Source of the DNA: Arthrobacter sp. SW1
GTDB lineage: Bacteria; Actinomycetota; Actinomycetes; Actinomycetales; Micrococcaceae
DNA: 64,000 nucleotides
NCBI RefSeq assembly: GCF_001766675.1
Contig: NZ_MJLT01000045.1
Coordinates: 124,001-188,000, forward strand
Reading direction: 5' to 3'
A program made the translations under genes and the position numbers. Shown piece after piece: positions 22,186 through 30,436 of the stretch. Below the pieces are notes generated by a model, which saw only the letters and a program-made list of their open reading frames with translations, made no database searches and had not been told where the DNA came from. Position 1 is the stretch's first letter. Each line of letters starts with the position of its first letter.

Positions 22186-24486
22186 TTACTTGTCTTTACC
22201 CTTGTTGTCGCCGCCCTTGTCGCCGCCTTTGTCACCGGAGTCGGACCCCTTGTCGTCATCCTTGGCGTCGTCACCCTTGGTGTCCTTGGGAGCGGGCGGC
22301 GGAGCCGGGACGTACTGCAGGTTGGACGGCGGCTCCGGGAACGGATCCGTGCCGTAGCGCGGAGCCGTCTGCAACATGTAGTTGGCGAACTGCGGGCCGG
22401 CGATCATGTAGCCGTCAATGTTCGAGTAGAACTGGCCGTTGATGGTGAGGTTCCGACCGTAGCGGTCCTGGCTGCCCAGCGGATCGCCGAACCAGGAGGC
22501 TGTGGCCAAGCCGGTGGTGTAGCCGACGACCCAGGTGGAGCCGTTGGAGTTGTTAGTGCCGGTCTTGGCGGCGATGGGGAAGTTCGTGCTCGTGGAGATC
22601 CGCGGCTTGATCCAATAACCGGAACCTTCATTCAGGACGGTCTGCAGGGCCTTGTTGACGCCCTTGGCAACGTCGGGGGAAATGGCATCCCGGCAGTTGC
22701 TGGACTGCGCCGGAAGCTTCGCGCCTGAGGGGTCGGTCACCGATTCAATGGCGATCGGCTCGCAGTACTTTCCATCGTTTGCGAAGGTGGCGAAGGCGCT
22801 GGCCATGGTCAAGGGCGCCGTCTGGCGGGAACCCAGGAGGTTGGCCAGCGTGGTCATCGGAATCTTCGGATTGGGATCGGTCACCTTGCCGTCTTCGCCA
22901 CGGGCAGGCAGGCCTTCGTGGATGCCCACGGCGTCCACGATCTTTTGGATGCCGCAAAGGTCCACCTGCGCTGCAGAGGCAAAAGTGGCGGTGTTGATGG
23001 AGTTTGCCAAGCCATACAGCACGCTCATCGGGCGGTAGTAACCCTCTTCGGCGTTCTGGAGGTCATCACTGCCCGCCACGTTGCTGTCGTACCAGCCCGT
23101 GGTCGGGGTGGGGCAGGTGTTCTTCCACGGGAAATCGATGGGGTACTTACGGGCCGCGGCATTGACCACGGTATTCATCGACCGGCCTTCGTTGAGCCAC
23201 TGAGCGAAGGTGAAAGGCTTCATGGTGGAGCCGGTTTGGAAACCACCCAGGCCGTTCAAGTCATTGCCCTTGGCGTCCAGGACGTCCACATTGAAGTTCT
23301 GTTCGGCCTGGAACTTGCCCGGGGACGGCAGCCACACGGTGTTCTGTGCCATGGAGATGATCTTGCCGGTCTTGGGCTGGACGGAGACCAGGGCTGCGCC
23401 CCACTTGTCCGGGTTGGCGCCGGCGGACGCGTTCACCTGCTCCTGGGCCACGGCCTGTGCCTTGGGATCCAGGGTGGTCTTGATGGTGAGGCCGCCACGC
23501 ATGACACGGTTGGTGCGCTCTTCCGGGGTGGAACCATACGCCGGGTTGTTCAGGAGCAGGTGGAAGACGTAATCACAGAAGTACGGGGCCATGGTGGCAT
23601 AGGCGCAACCCTGGCGGGCCGGGGTCACCTTGGTGGTCACCGGGGTGGCCACGGCTTTGTCGTACTCGGCCTTCTTGATCTTGCCCTGGTTCAGCATCAG
23701 CTGCAGCACCAGGTCCCGGCGGGATTTGGCGTTCTCCGGGTTGGCGATCGGGTTGTAGTAGCTGGGGCTGTTCACCACGCCGGCCAGCAGGGCAGCCTGC
23801 GGCAGGGTGAGGTTCTTGGCCGTGGTGCTGAAGAAGAACTTGGACGCGGCTTCGATGCCGTAGGCGTCCCGGTTGAAGAAGACGATGTTGAGGTAGCCCT
23901 CAAGGATCTGCTCCTTGGAGAACTTCTTCTCCAGTGCGATGGCGAGCTTCATTTCGCGCAGCTTGTCCCCGACGCCCTTGTTGACGCCGTTGAGCTTGAC
24001 CTCGGCATCCTTGCCCTGCGAAACGAGGGACTCGTTGATGACGTTGTTGACGTACTGCTGCGTGATGGTGGAGGCGCCCTGCCACTGGCCGCGTGCGGTG
24101 CTGACCACGGCGCGCAGGATGCCGGTGGTGTCGATGCCGCCGTGCTCGTAGAAACGGCTGTCCTCAACCGCGATGACGGCGTCCTTGATATAAGGGCTCA
24201 TCTGGTCCAGCGGGACGCGCGTCCGGTTCTCGGAGAACAGGGAAGCGATCTTGGTACCGTCTGCCGCCAGGATGGTGGTCGACTGGCTGGGCGGGTTCAC
24301 CTGGAGCTCCGCCGGCAGGGTGTCGAAGAACTTGATGGAGCCGGTGGCGGTGCTGCCGGAAAGCGCAGCCGCGGGCACCAGCAGGCCTGCCACCAGGACG
24401 CCGCAAATGGCACTCACGCCAAGGAAAGCGACGATCTTTCCGAGGGTGGTGGCAGTATCGAATATGGGGTTCTTGCGAGTCACCAT
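22186..24486 (-). CDS. Class A penicillin-binding protein (PonA2-like)
   Basis: The 766-aa bifunctional enzyme polymerises and cross-links peptidoglycan outside the membrane. Order: short cytoplasmic tail, one TM helix (about 17-45), GT51 glycosyltransferase with catalytic Glu108 in VEDSRFYEHGGID, GASTITQQ and the EKKFSKEQILEGYLN motif, then a transpeptidase with S420-T-M-K423, S-I-N (496-498) and KTGT (641-644). There is no PASTA domain; the tail is Pro-rich and then a low-complexity Lys/Asp/Gly stretch. The ATG at 24486 is preferred over 24558: it has TAAAGT 7 nt upstream (leaderless) and the longer form would run over the divergent gene's start. Confidence 0.93.
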   Translation of the reverse strand: MVTRKNPIFDTATTLGKIVAFLGVSAICGVLVAGLLVPAAALSGSTATGSIKFFDTLPAELQVNPPSQSTTILAADGTKIASLFSENRTRVPLDQMSPYIKDAVIAVEDSRFYEHGGIDTTGILRAVVSTARGQWQGASTITQQYVNNVINESLVSQGKDAEVKLNGVNKGVGDKLREMKLAIALEKKFSKEQILEGYLNIVFFNRDAYGIEAASKFFFSTTAKNLTLPQAALLAGVVNSPSYYNPIANPENAKSRRDLVLQLMLNQGKIKKAEYDKAVATPVTTKVTPARQGCAYATMAPYFCDYVFHLLLNNPAYGSTPEERTNRVMRGGLTIKTTLDPKAQAVAQEQVNASAGANPDKWGAALVSVQPKTGKIISMAQNTVWLPSPGKFQAEQNFNVDVLDAKGNDLNGLGGFQTGSTMKPFTFAQWLNEGRSMNTVVNAAARKYPIDFPWKNTCPTPTTGWYDSNVAGSDDLQNAEEGYYRPMSVLYGLANSINTATFASAAQVDLCGIQKIVDAVGIHEGLPARGEDGKVTDPNPKIPMTTLANLLGSRQTAPLTMASAFATFANDGKYCEPIAIESVTDPSGAKLPAQSSNCRDAISPDVAKGVNKALQTVLNEGSGYWIKPRISTSTNFPIAAKTGTNNSNGSTWVVGYTTGLATASWFGDPLGSQDRYGRNLTINGQFYSNIDGYMIAGPQFANYMLQTAPRYGTDPFPEPPSNLQYVPAPPPAPKDTKGDDAKDDDKGSDSGDKGGDKGGDNKGKDK

Positions 24487-24523
24487 GTTTTCCACTTTAC
24501 CGGCAAGGGCTACGCTTTCTCTC

Positions 24524-24679
24524 ATGACCAAATGGGAGTACGCGACGATTCCGCTCATTATTCACGCCACAAAACAGATCCTCGACACCTGGGGTGAGGA
24601 CGGTTGGGAACTCGTCCAGGTAGTCCCCGGTCCCGATGGAAACGGCCTGGTGGCCTACCTTAAGAGGGAGAAGCAGTAA
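24524..24679 (+). CDS. DUF4177 small protein
   Basis: The 51-aa protein (MTKWEYATIPLIIHATKQIL, then DTWGEDGWELVQVVPGP) is a DUF4177 member, a small beta-alpha protein widespread in actinobacteria with unknown function. It is divergent from the penicillin-binding protein gene with only 37 nt between start codons, and TACGCT stands 7 nt before its ATG, implying a leaderless transcript. It ends 2 nt before the RidA gene, so they form an operon. Confidence 0.85.
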   Translation: MTKWEYATIPLIIHATKQILDTWGEDGWELVQVVPGPDGNGLVAYLKREKQ

Positions 24680-24681
24680 CT

Positions 24682-25218
24682 ATGACGAGCCCCGCAGAAA
24701 CCACGTCTGGCGCGGAAACCCCGGCACCGGCATCCGCCGTCGAACAGCGCCTGGCCGAGCTTGGACTCGCCCTTCCGGAAGTAGCGGCTCCCGTTGCCGC
24801 GTACGTCCCGGCAGTAGTCTCCGGCAACTACGTTTACACCTCCGGCCAGCTGCCGTTTGTTAATGGCAAACTCCCAGCTACGGGCAAAGTCTCCACCGGC
24901 GACGAAGGCCAGTCCGAGGAAGCAACGGTTGCTCCTGAAGACGCCAAGAAGTACGCTGAAATCTGCGCCATCAACGCCCTGGCAGCGGTCAAGAGTGTCA
25001 TCGGCGACCTCGACCGCGTCACCCGGATCGTCAAGGTGGTCGGCTTCGTTTCCTCCGATCCCTCCTTCACCGGACAGCCGGCAGTCATCAACGGCGCCTC
25101 CGAGCTCCTCGGGAAGGTCTTCGGCGACGCGGGCATCCACGCACGCTCCGCCGTCGGCGTTGCGGTCCTGCCGCTCGACGCTCCCGTTGAGGTCGAGCTG
25201 ATCGCCGAATTCAGCTGA
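24682..25218 (+). CDS. RidA family protein
   Basis: The 178-aa protein is a YjgF/YER057c/UK114 (RidA) member. It has an N-terminal Ala/Thr/Pro-rich extension, then VVSGNYVYTSGQLPFVNG, NALAAVKSVIGDLDRVTRIVKVVGFV and the C-terminal ARSAVGVAVLPLDAPVEVE. Canonical RidA enzymes hydrolyse reactive enamine/imine intermediates; here the usual catalytic Arg in the C-terminal RSAVGV segment is present. Cotranscribed with DUF4177 and followed 34 nt later by a NUDIX gene. Confidence 0.9.
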   Translation: MTSPAETTSGAETPAPASAVEQRLAELGLALPEVAAPVAAYVPAVVSGNYVYTSGQLPFVNGKLPATGKVSTGDEGQSEEATVAPEDAKKYAEICAINALAAVKSVIGDLDRVTRIVKVVGFVSSDPSFTGQPAVINGASELLGKVFGDAGIHARSAVGVAVLPLDAPVEVELIAEFS

Positions 25219-25252
25219 CCGCCGACCCCAAGCAAGGAACCGGTCACAGCAA

Positions 25253-26164
25253 GTGCCACAGCTAGCCCGACGCCTTTTCGTGTTGCCCCCCGATCTTGAG
25301 GGGGCAGCACGGAACTGGCTTCAGCTCGGCGAACGGAGCCCCCGCGCCGCGCGATACGCATCATCGGTAGTCCTCCTCCGCGACGCCCCTGGCGGCCTGG
25401 AGACCTGGATGGGGTACCGTCCGGGTTCTTCCCCGCTGGGCGTGGTCGCCTTCCCGGGCGGCTCACTGGACGCCAGCGACGACGACGCCCTCGGCTGGCT
25501 GGGTCCCTCGCCCCAGCAGTGGGCTGAGGCCCTCGGAACGGACGACGTCGGACTCGCCCGCCGCCACGTGGTGGGAGCGATCCGTGAACTCTTCGAAGAA
25601 ACCGGCGTCCTCCTCGCCGGCCCGGACCTGTCCTCCACCGTGGAAGCCACGTCCACCCCTGAATGGATGAAGGCCCGCGAGGCCGTGGCTGAACAGGAGA
25701 AATCCTTCGCCGACGTCCTCGCCAAGCGTGGCCTCTCGCTGCGCACCGACCTGCTGAAACCGCTGGTCAACTGGCTCAGCCCGGACTTCGCGCACCGCCG
25801 CTTCAACACCCGCTACTTCGCGGCAACCATCCCGGTGGGCCAGACCCCGTCCCTGCTGGAAAGCAAGGGCGTCTGGGGCCGTTGGGTCCGCGCCTTCGAG
25901 CTCATCGCCGAACGCGACACCACCAACCTCGGCGATGAAATCGGCCAGCCCAACACCGTGGGCCTCACCTTGGGCCAGCTCTTGGTGCCGGGCTCCGAAA
26001 TCATGCTCGAAAAGATGGCCGCGGCCCAGGGCTGCATCGCCTACCTCAGCTACAAGCGCAAGCACCACGTCTACCAGCCGCGCCTCGTCGAAGAGAACGG
26101 CACACTGATGCTCGAAGTCGAAGCAGCCCGAGCCGTAGCAGGAGAGCCGCAAAGGGAGCGCTGA
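25253..26164 (+). CDS. NUDIX hydrolase (coenzyme A diphosphatase-like length, specificity unknown)
   Basis: The 303-aa protein starts at GTG (MPQLARRLFVLPPDLEGAAR). Its Nudix box is split around an insertion: GVVAFPGGSLDASDDD leads to HVVGAIRELFEETGVLL, with the REx2EE core RELFEE. Residues after it (NWLSPDFAHRRFNTRYFAA) fit the RNF/YfcD or mammalian NUDT19-like long Nudix proteins. It would cleave a nucleoside-diphosphate-linked compound. It is the third gene after DUF4177 and RidA, and a 23-bp tandem repeat begins just after its stop. Confidence 0.85.
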   Translation: MPQLARRLFVLPPDLEGAARNWLQLGERSPRAARYASSVVLLRDAPGGLETWMGYRPGSSPLGVVAFPGGSLDASDDDALGWLGPSPQQWAEALGTDDVGLARRHVVGAIRELFEETGVLLAGPDLSSTVEATSTPEWMKAREAVAEQEKSFADVLAKRGLSLRTDLLKPLVNWLSPDFAHRRFNTRYFAATIPVGQTPSLLESKGVWGRWVRAFELIAERDTTNLGDEIGQPNTVGLTLGQLLVPGSEIMLEKMAAAQGCIAYLSYKRKHHVYQPRLVEENGTLMLEVEAARAVAGEPQRER

Positions 26165-26170
26165 GTTCTA

Positions 26171-26216
26171 TGGTGGTCGAGCTTGTCGAGACCTGGTGGT
26201 CGAGCTTGTCGAGACC
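26171..26216. repeat. Two perfect 23-bp tandem repeats flanking the GIY-YIG gene
   Basis: TGGTGGTCGAGCTTGTCGAGACC is repeated exactly at 26171-26193 and 26194-26216. It is the reverse complement of one half of the 50-bp unit on the other side of the GIY-YIG gene; the gene's TAG stop overlaps the last base of the repeat. Confidence 0.92.
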
Positions 26217-26509
26217 TATTGCCGTCCATGCGAACCACGGTTTGCCGAAAGCCTCGGCAAGTCGGCGTACCGACCAGCAATGAGGGCCTCCCGCTTGGCC
26301 CGGCTCCACCCTTGGACCTGCTTCTCCCGCGCGAAGGCCTCGTCCACGCGCGCGTATTCTTCAAACCAGACCAGTTCCACGGGCCGACGACGGCGTGTAT
26401 ACGCAGCCCCTTCTCCTGTCTGATGTTGGGCGAGGCGTATCTCCAAGTTTTGGGTGCTGCCCACATAGTAGGAGCCATCCGAGCAGCGGAGCATGTAAGC
26501 AAAAGGCAT
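26216..26509 (-). CDS. GIY-YIG nuclease domain protein
   Basis: The 97-aa protein is a stand-alone GIY-YIG domain of the UPF0213/YhbQ type. It starts MPFAYMLRCSDGSYYVGSTQ, with the paired Tyr and Gly of the GIY-YIG motif, then RLAQHQTGEGAAYTRRRRPV holding the catalytic Arg and Tyr, and ends with EYARVDEAFAREKQVQGW and the Glu of the metal site. The in-frame extension upstream of 26509 reads through a tandem repeat array and is not coding. The gene is bracketed on both sides by copies of the GTCTCGACAAGCTCGACC family of repeats, suggesting a link between nuclease and repeat. Confidence 0.85.
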   Translation of the reverse strand: MPFAYMLRCSDGSYYVGSTQNLEIRLAQHQTGEGAAYTRRRRPVELVWFEEYARVDEAFAREKQVQGWSRAKREALIAGRYADLPRLSANRGSHGRQ

Positions 26510-26570
26510 GAGGCAATTCTGCTCGGCATCTTTGATCCGGAAAGGATCCGGTCTGCCTATGTGGATAAAG

Positions 26571-26876
26571 GTCTCGACCCCCCGCGGGTCTCGACAAGCT
26601 CGACCAGCGGGGTCTGGACGGGTTCGACTAGCGGCGTCTCGACCACCGGGGTCTCGACAAGCTCGACCACCGGCGGGTCTCGACGGGCTCGGCCACCGGG
26701 GTCTCGACAAGCTCGACCACCGGCGGGTCTCGACGGGCTCGGCCACCGGGGTCTCGACAAGCTCGACCACCGGCGGGTCTCGACGGGCTCGGCCACCGGG
26801 GTCTCGACAAGCTCGACCACCGGCGGGTCTCGACGGGCTCGGCCACCGGCGGGTCTCGACAGGCTCGACTGCCGGG
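26571..26876. repeat. Tandem array of 50-bp units (four perfect copies plus degenerate edges)
   Basis: Four exact copies of a 50-bp unit lie at 26650-26699, 26700-26749, 26750-26799 and 26800-26849. Each unit is two related halves, GGTCTCGACAAGCTCGACCA and GGGTCTCGACGGGCTCGGCC, each closing with CCGG. Degenerate half-units extend the array from about 26571 to 26876. There are no unique spacers, so it is not CRISPR. Each half contains a short inverted repeat (TCGAC/GTCGA or TCGAGC-like), so the array can form cruciforms. Confidence 0.93.
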
Positions 26877-26883
26877 CACAAGT

Positions 26884-26915
26884 AAGGCCGGCTCCGAATC
26901 ATCGGAGCCGGCCTT
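26884..26915. terminator. Terminator of crp
   Basis: A perfect 14-bp stem AAGGCCGGCTCCGA with its complement and an ATCA loop, followed on the plus strand by CTCGCTTT. It lies 13 nt past the crp stop and separates it from the repeat array. Confidence 0.85.
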
Positions 26916-26928
26916 CTCGCTTTGACGC

Positions 26929-27606
26929 TTAGCGGGAGCGCTGGCGCAGGCGCTGCATGTCCAGGATGACCACAGCGCGGGCCTCGAGGCGGAGCCAGCC
27001 GCGCTGGACGAACTCGGCCAGGGCCTTATTGACGGTTTCGCGGGAAGCGCCGACCAGCTGGGCCAGTTCTTCCTGGGTGAGCTCGTGGGCTACGAGGACG
27101 CCGTCCGTGGCGGGGCGGCCGAAGCGGTCGGCCAGGTCCAGGAGGGCCTTGGCCACGCGGCCGGGGACGTCCGAGAACACGAGGTCGGAGAGGGAGTCGT
27201 TGGTGCGGCGCAGGCGGCGGGCCAGTGCCTGGAGGAGCTGTGCGGAGACCTCGGGACGGGTGCGCAGCAGGGTGTTGAGGCTTTCGTTCTTCAGGCCGGC
27301 CAGGCGGGTCTCCGAGACGGCGGTGGCCGTGGCGGTGCGCGGGCTGGGGTCGAAGAGGGCCATTTCGCCGAAGAGCTCGCCCGGGCCGAGGATGGCGAGC
27401 AGGGACTCGCGGCCGTCGGGGGAGGTGCGGCCGAGCTTCACCTTGCCGGAGACGATGAAGTAGAGCTGGTCACCCTGGTCTCCCTCGCGGAACACCGATG
27501 CTCCGCGGGAAAGGTCCACTTCGGTCAGCTCGTCCGTGAGCAGCCGGAAGGCGTCGTCGTCAAGGGTGGCGAAGAGGGGTGCGCGGCGCAGTACCTCGAT
27601 GTCCAT
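26929..27606 (-). CDS. crp: Crp/Fnr family cAMP-responsive global regulator (GlxR/Crp)
   Basis: The 225-aa protein matches the actinobacterial Crp/GlxR type: N-terminal cyclic-nucleotide-binding barrel (DIEVLRRAPLFATLDDDAF, GDQGDQLYFIVSGKVKLG, and the phosphate-binding cassette GELFGEMALFDPSPRTATATA), a long dimer helix, and a C-terminal winged helix (TQEELAQLVGASRETVNKAL). The ATG at 27606 has AGGAGA 7 nt upstream, so the 48-codon upstream extension is rejected. It is divergent from marP with 225 nt between them, as in mycobacteria (Rv3676 and Rv3671c region, from memory). Confidence 0.93.
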   Translation of the reverse strand: MDIEVLRRAPLFATLDDDAFRLLTDELTEVDLSRGASVFREGDQGDQLYFIVSGKVKLGRTSPDGRESLLAILGPGELFGEMALFDPSPRTATATAVSETRLAGLKNESLNTLLRTRPEVSAQLLQALARRLRRTNDSLSDLVFSDVPGRVAKALLDLADRFGRPATDGVLVAHELTQEELAQLVGASRETVNKALAEFVQRGWLRLEARAVVILDMQRLRQRSR

Positions 27607-27831
27607 GAATTCTCCTGAGTAAAAGTTCGGCAGTGGCGCTTCAGTCATTGTTCCAGAATTTTTCGGGCTCTGTGACGTACTTGGCAGCCGAAACGCCCGA
27701 AATTCAGCGGATATCACCGAAAACGGGCTGGGTGGTGAGGATCTGCACACGCCGCGGGTCGCCGTCGCTGTCGGCTGGCTGTCAGGGGCCGCATCTACAA
27801 TTGGGGCTTACCCCGGCCGTGAGGAGCATTG

Positions 27832-29016
27832 GTGTTTGGCTTGACCATCCTGGATCTGGCGTTGATCCTGACGCTCATTTCCTACCTGATCTACGGCCTG
27901 CGCAATGGTTTCCTGGTCACACTTGGTGGCGTGGCGGGTTTTGCCGCGGGGGCGATGGCCGCCGTCGTCGCCGTTCCGCTGGTGAGCGGCTGGGTGCCGG
28001 AGAGCGGCTGGCGGTTGACCGCCATCATCGCTTCGGCGGTGCTGCTGATCGTGTTGGGCCACGGCCTGGGCACGTGGGTGGGCCACAAGATCCGGCAGGC
28101 CGTGCGGATCAAGCCTTTGCATGCCCTGGACCGCCTGTTGGGCGGTTTCGCGAGTGTCGCTGTGGCGGCGCTGGTGATGTCGATGCTGTCTTTCAGCATT
28201 GCGTCGCTCGGTGTGCCGTTCGTCTCGCAGCAGCTGGCCGAATCCAAGGTGATCCGCTCCATCGACGCGCTGACCCCGAACCCGGTCAAGTCCGCCGTCG
28301 CGCAATTGCGGTCTGCCGTGATGGGCAACGGCATCCCGAAGATCATTGAGGGGATCGGCCCGGTGGCGCCGGTCCCGGTGCCGGACGCCAGCACGGATAC
28401 TCCTGCCCTGAACAACGCCGCGCGTTCGGTGCTGAGGATCGCGGGCACCGCGTACCAGTGCGGCCAGAACCAGACCGGAAGCGGATTTGTGGTGTCGCCC
28501 GGGCGGGTCGTGACCAACGCCCACGTGGTGGCCGGCGTGCCGCAGCCCGTGGTGGAAACGCCCGACGGCGGTGCGCTGCCGGGCCGGGTGGTCTATTTCG
28601 ACAGTAAGCGGGACCTCGCCGTCCTCGCGGTTGAGGGACTGCCGACGGCGCCGCTTCCCTTGGGGCCGGACCTCCCCACCGGATCCGCCGCAGCCTTCGC
28701 GGGTTACCCGCACGGCGGTCCGTTCCAGTCCAAACCGGCCACGGTGCAGGGCGTCTCCACCTTGCTGGTGCCGGACATCTACGGCAACAACCCGTCGCCG
28801 GAACGGGTCTACAAACTTGCCGGCGATGTGCAGCCGGGCAACTCCGGCGGGCCGCTGCTGTCCCAGCAGGGGCGGGTAGCCGGCGTCATCTTCGCGAAGA
28901 CGACCTCCGACGTCGCGGTGGGCTACGCGCTCACCATGGCGGACCTGGCCCCGGTGGCCGAGCGGGCACCGGCGCTGAGCGCGGCGGTTTCGGCGGGGCA
29001 GTGCACGCGGAAGTAG
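27832..29016 (+). CDS. marP: MarP family membrane serine protease
   Basis: The 394-aa protein has four membrane helices in a CvpA-like domain (about residues 3-130) and an extracytoplasmic chymotrypsin-like protease. The triad is His231 (TNAHVVAG), Asp261 (KRDLAVLAV) and Ser338 (GNSGGPLL). Cys210 and Cys391 correspond in spacing to the activity-controlling disulfide of mycobacterial MarP, a protease needed for acid resistance. Start GTG 27832 has GAGGAG at ideal distance; a TACAAT -10 lies about 30 nt upstream (27796-27801). It converges on the NUDIX gene with a 7-nt gap. Confidence 0.92.
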   Translation: MFGLTILDLALILTLISYLIYGLRNGFLVTLGGVAGFAAGAMAAVVAVPLVSGWVPESGWRLTAIIASAVLLIVLGHGLGTWVGHKIRQAVRIKPLHALDRLLGGFASVAVAALVMSMLSFSIASLGVPFVSQQLAESKVIRSIDALTPNPVKSAVAQLRSAVMGNGIPKIIEGIGPVAPVPVPDASTDTPALNNAARSVLRIAGTAYQCGQNQTGSGFVVSPGRVVTNAHVVAGVPQPVVETPDGGALPGRVVYFDSKRDLAVLAVEGLPTAPLPLGPDLPTGSAAAFAGYPHGGPFQSKPATVQGVSTLLVPDIYGNNPSPERVYKLAGDVQPGNSGGPLLSQQGRVAGVIFAKTTSDVAVGYALTMADLAPVAERAPALSAAVSAGQCTRK

Positions 29017-29023
29017 GCGGACC

Positions 29024-29584
29024 TTAACCCAAGCGGCCTTGACCCATCCGCGCCAGGACGCCGTCGAGGCGCCGCCGGAATTCGGGCGCTACCGGCTCCG
29101 GAAGGGCGGCCAGCGGGAACCAGCGGACGGCTTCGGATTCTTCGCTGACCGTGGGTTCCGGTGTTCCGTCCGTGAAAACCGCGACGCCGATATCCAGGTG
29201 TGAGCGGCAGTGGCCGAACGCTCCGGGCAGGGCGTGGTGGTCGAGGTCGACCACCTTGGCATCGTTGAGGAGATCGCGCGACAGTCCGGTTTCCTCAATG
29301 GTTTCGCGGAGCGCGGCCTCCGTGACCGCGGCGTCCCCGTCCTCCAGATGACCGCCCGGCTGGACCCAGAACCTGGCCTTGCCGTGGAAGACCAGGAGGA
29401 TGTTTTCCTTGGCTGCGTCCAGGACGAAGGCACTCGCGGTCAGATGCGAGGGTAGGGGGCGGCGGCTGAGGATGTCGGCGCCGTGCGCCAGGCCCTCGAG
29501 GAAGTCCTCCTTCGCTGCCTCTTCGCGGGCCGTGAGGGGTTTCCAGGAAACAATGGCGTCTTCGGCTGACGCGAGCAGGCCCAT
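29024..29584 (-). CDS. NUDIX hydrolase
   Basis: The 186-aa protein starts MGLLASAEDAIVSWKPL; the Nudix box is GGHLEDGDAAVTEAALRETIEETGL with the core RETIEE. Typical of the family is VQPGGH just before the box. Specificity is not readable. It starts 4 nt after the aroQ stop and is cotranscribed with it. An upstream in-frame extension overlapping aroQ was rejected because the standard MGLLASAED start is preceded by the aroQ end. Confidence 0.87.
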   Translation of the reverse strand: MGLLASAEDAIVSWKPLTAREEAAKEDFLEGLAHGADILSRRPLPSHLTASAFVLDAAKENILLVFHGKARFWVQPGGHLEDGDAAVTEAALRETIEETGLSRDLLNDAKVVDLDHHALPGAFGHCRSHLDIGVAVFTDGTPEPTVSEESEAVRWFPLAALPEPVAPEFRRRLDGVLARMGQGRLG

Positions 29585-29588
29585 GCGG

Positions 29589-30056
29589 CTAGGAAACCGC
29601 GCCGGCCAGGAAATCGATGGCCAGCTTGTAGCCCTGCACGCCCGCGCCCACAATCACCGCCGTGCACACGGGGGACAGGTAGGAGTGGTGCCGGAATTCC
29701 TCACGCTTGTGCACATTGGTGATGTGGACCTCGACGGCGGGAAGTTCGACGGCGGCCAGGGCGTCACGCAGTGCCACTGAGGTGTGCGTGTAGGCGCCGG
29801 CGTTGATGACGATTCCGGCGGCGGTGCCGCGGGCTGCGTGGATGGCGTCCAGGAGGTCGCCTTCGTGGTTGGACTGCACGCAATCCACGGTGAACCCGTG
29901 CGCCGCCGCCGCGTCCATGGCGAGCTGTTCGACGTCGGCCAGGGTGGACGTGCCGTACTTTTCCGGTTCGCGGGTGCCCAGCAGGTTCAGGTTGGGACCG
30001 TTCAGGACCAGGATGGTGCCGCGGCCGGCAGCGGTGGCGGAGGATGCGTCAGTCAT
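29589..30056 (-). CDS. aroQ: Type II 3-dehydroquinate dehydratase
   Basis: AroQ dehydrates 3-dehydroquinate to 3-dehydroshikimate in the shikimate pathway (or quinate catabolism). The 155-aa protein shows [20 protein letters not shown] with Arg29 and catalytic Tyr34, [14 protein letters not shown], and [17 protein letters not shown] with His111, Arg118 and Arg122, all in the positions of the M. tuberculosis enzyme. A nine-residue N-terminal extension is present. TAGATT lies 6 nt before the ATG, so the mRNA may be leaderless. No other aro genes are nearby. Confidence 0.95.
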   Translation of the reverse strand: MTDASSATAAGRGTILVLNGPNLNLLGTREPEKYGTSTLADVEQLAMDAAAAHGFTVDCVQSNHEGDLLDAIHAARGTAAGIVINAGAYTHTSVALRDALAAVELPAVEVHITNVHKREEFRHHSYLSPVCTAVIVGAGVQGYKLAIDFLAGAVS

Positions 30057-30145
30057 GCCTGCAATCTATCGCGTCGGAGGCGCCGGACGGGGAGCTGGGC
30101 CCTAGGGTTACGTTCAGCGTTGTCCCTGCCGTAGAAAGGAACACA

Positions 30146-30436
30146 GTGCCGGAAGTAACCCTCAGCGGCGAGCTCGTGTGCCATACCGCCGTTGAAGCCG
30201 AGACCGTGGCCAGGTACCTTCCCTTGCACCTTGAACTGACCCGTGCCGAAGAAGGCTGCCTGTCCTTCGAAGTGACGCGGACGAGCGACCCGCTGGTCTG
30301 GCGGGTCGAGGAGCGCTTCCGCGATGCCGAGGCTTTCACAGGACACCAGGAACGCGTTGCCGCGAGCGAATGGGGCAGGGCCACGGCCGGGATCGAGCGG
30401 CGATACACCATGACAGGGATGGAAACCGGCTCCTGA
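30146..30436 (+). CDS. Antibiotic biosynthesis monooxygenase (ABM) family protein
   Basis: The 96-aa protein is a single dimeric alpha-beta barrel domain of the ABM/YgiN type, with the pattern LHLELTRAEEGCLSFEVTRTSDPLVWRV, then EERFRDAEAFTGHQ and a terminal TAGIERRYTM. Such proteins are cofactor-free quinol monooxygenases or of unknown role. The start is GTG at 30146 with GAAAGGA upstream. It ends one base before the stop of the convergent hypothetical gene, so the two transcripts have overlapping 3' ends. Confidence 0.82.
   Translation: MPEVTLSGELVCHTAVEAETVARYLPLHLELTRAEEGCLSFEVTRTSDPLVWRVEERFRDAEAFTGHQERVAASEWGRATAGIERRYTMTGMETGS

Noticed and set aside
22918..24597. Plus-strand 559-codon ORF opposite the penicillin-binding protein
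   Set aside because: Antisense shadow; the opposite frame has full GT51 and transpeptidase motifs, and it would also cover the DUF4177 start.
26571..26876. CRISPR array
   Set aside because: Units are directly adjacent with no unique spacers and no cas genes occur in the window.
26510..26902. N-terminal extension of the GIY-YIG protein with Val-Glu-Thr-Pro repeats
   Set aside because: Translation of the tandem DNA array; the nuclease domain starts at the MPFAYMLRCSDG methionine.
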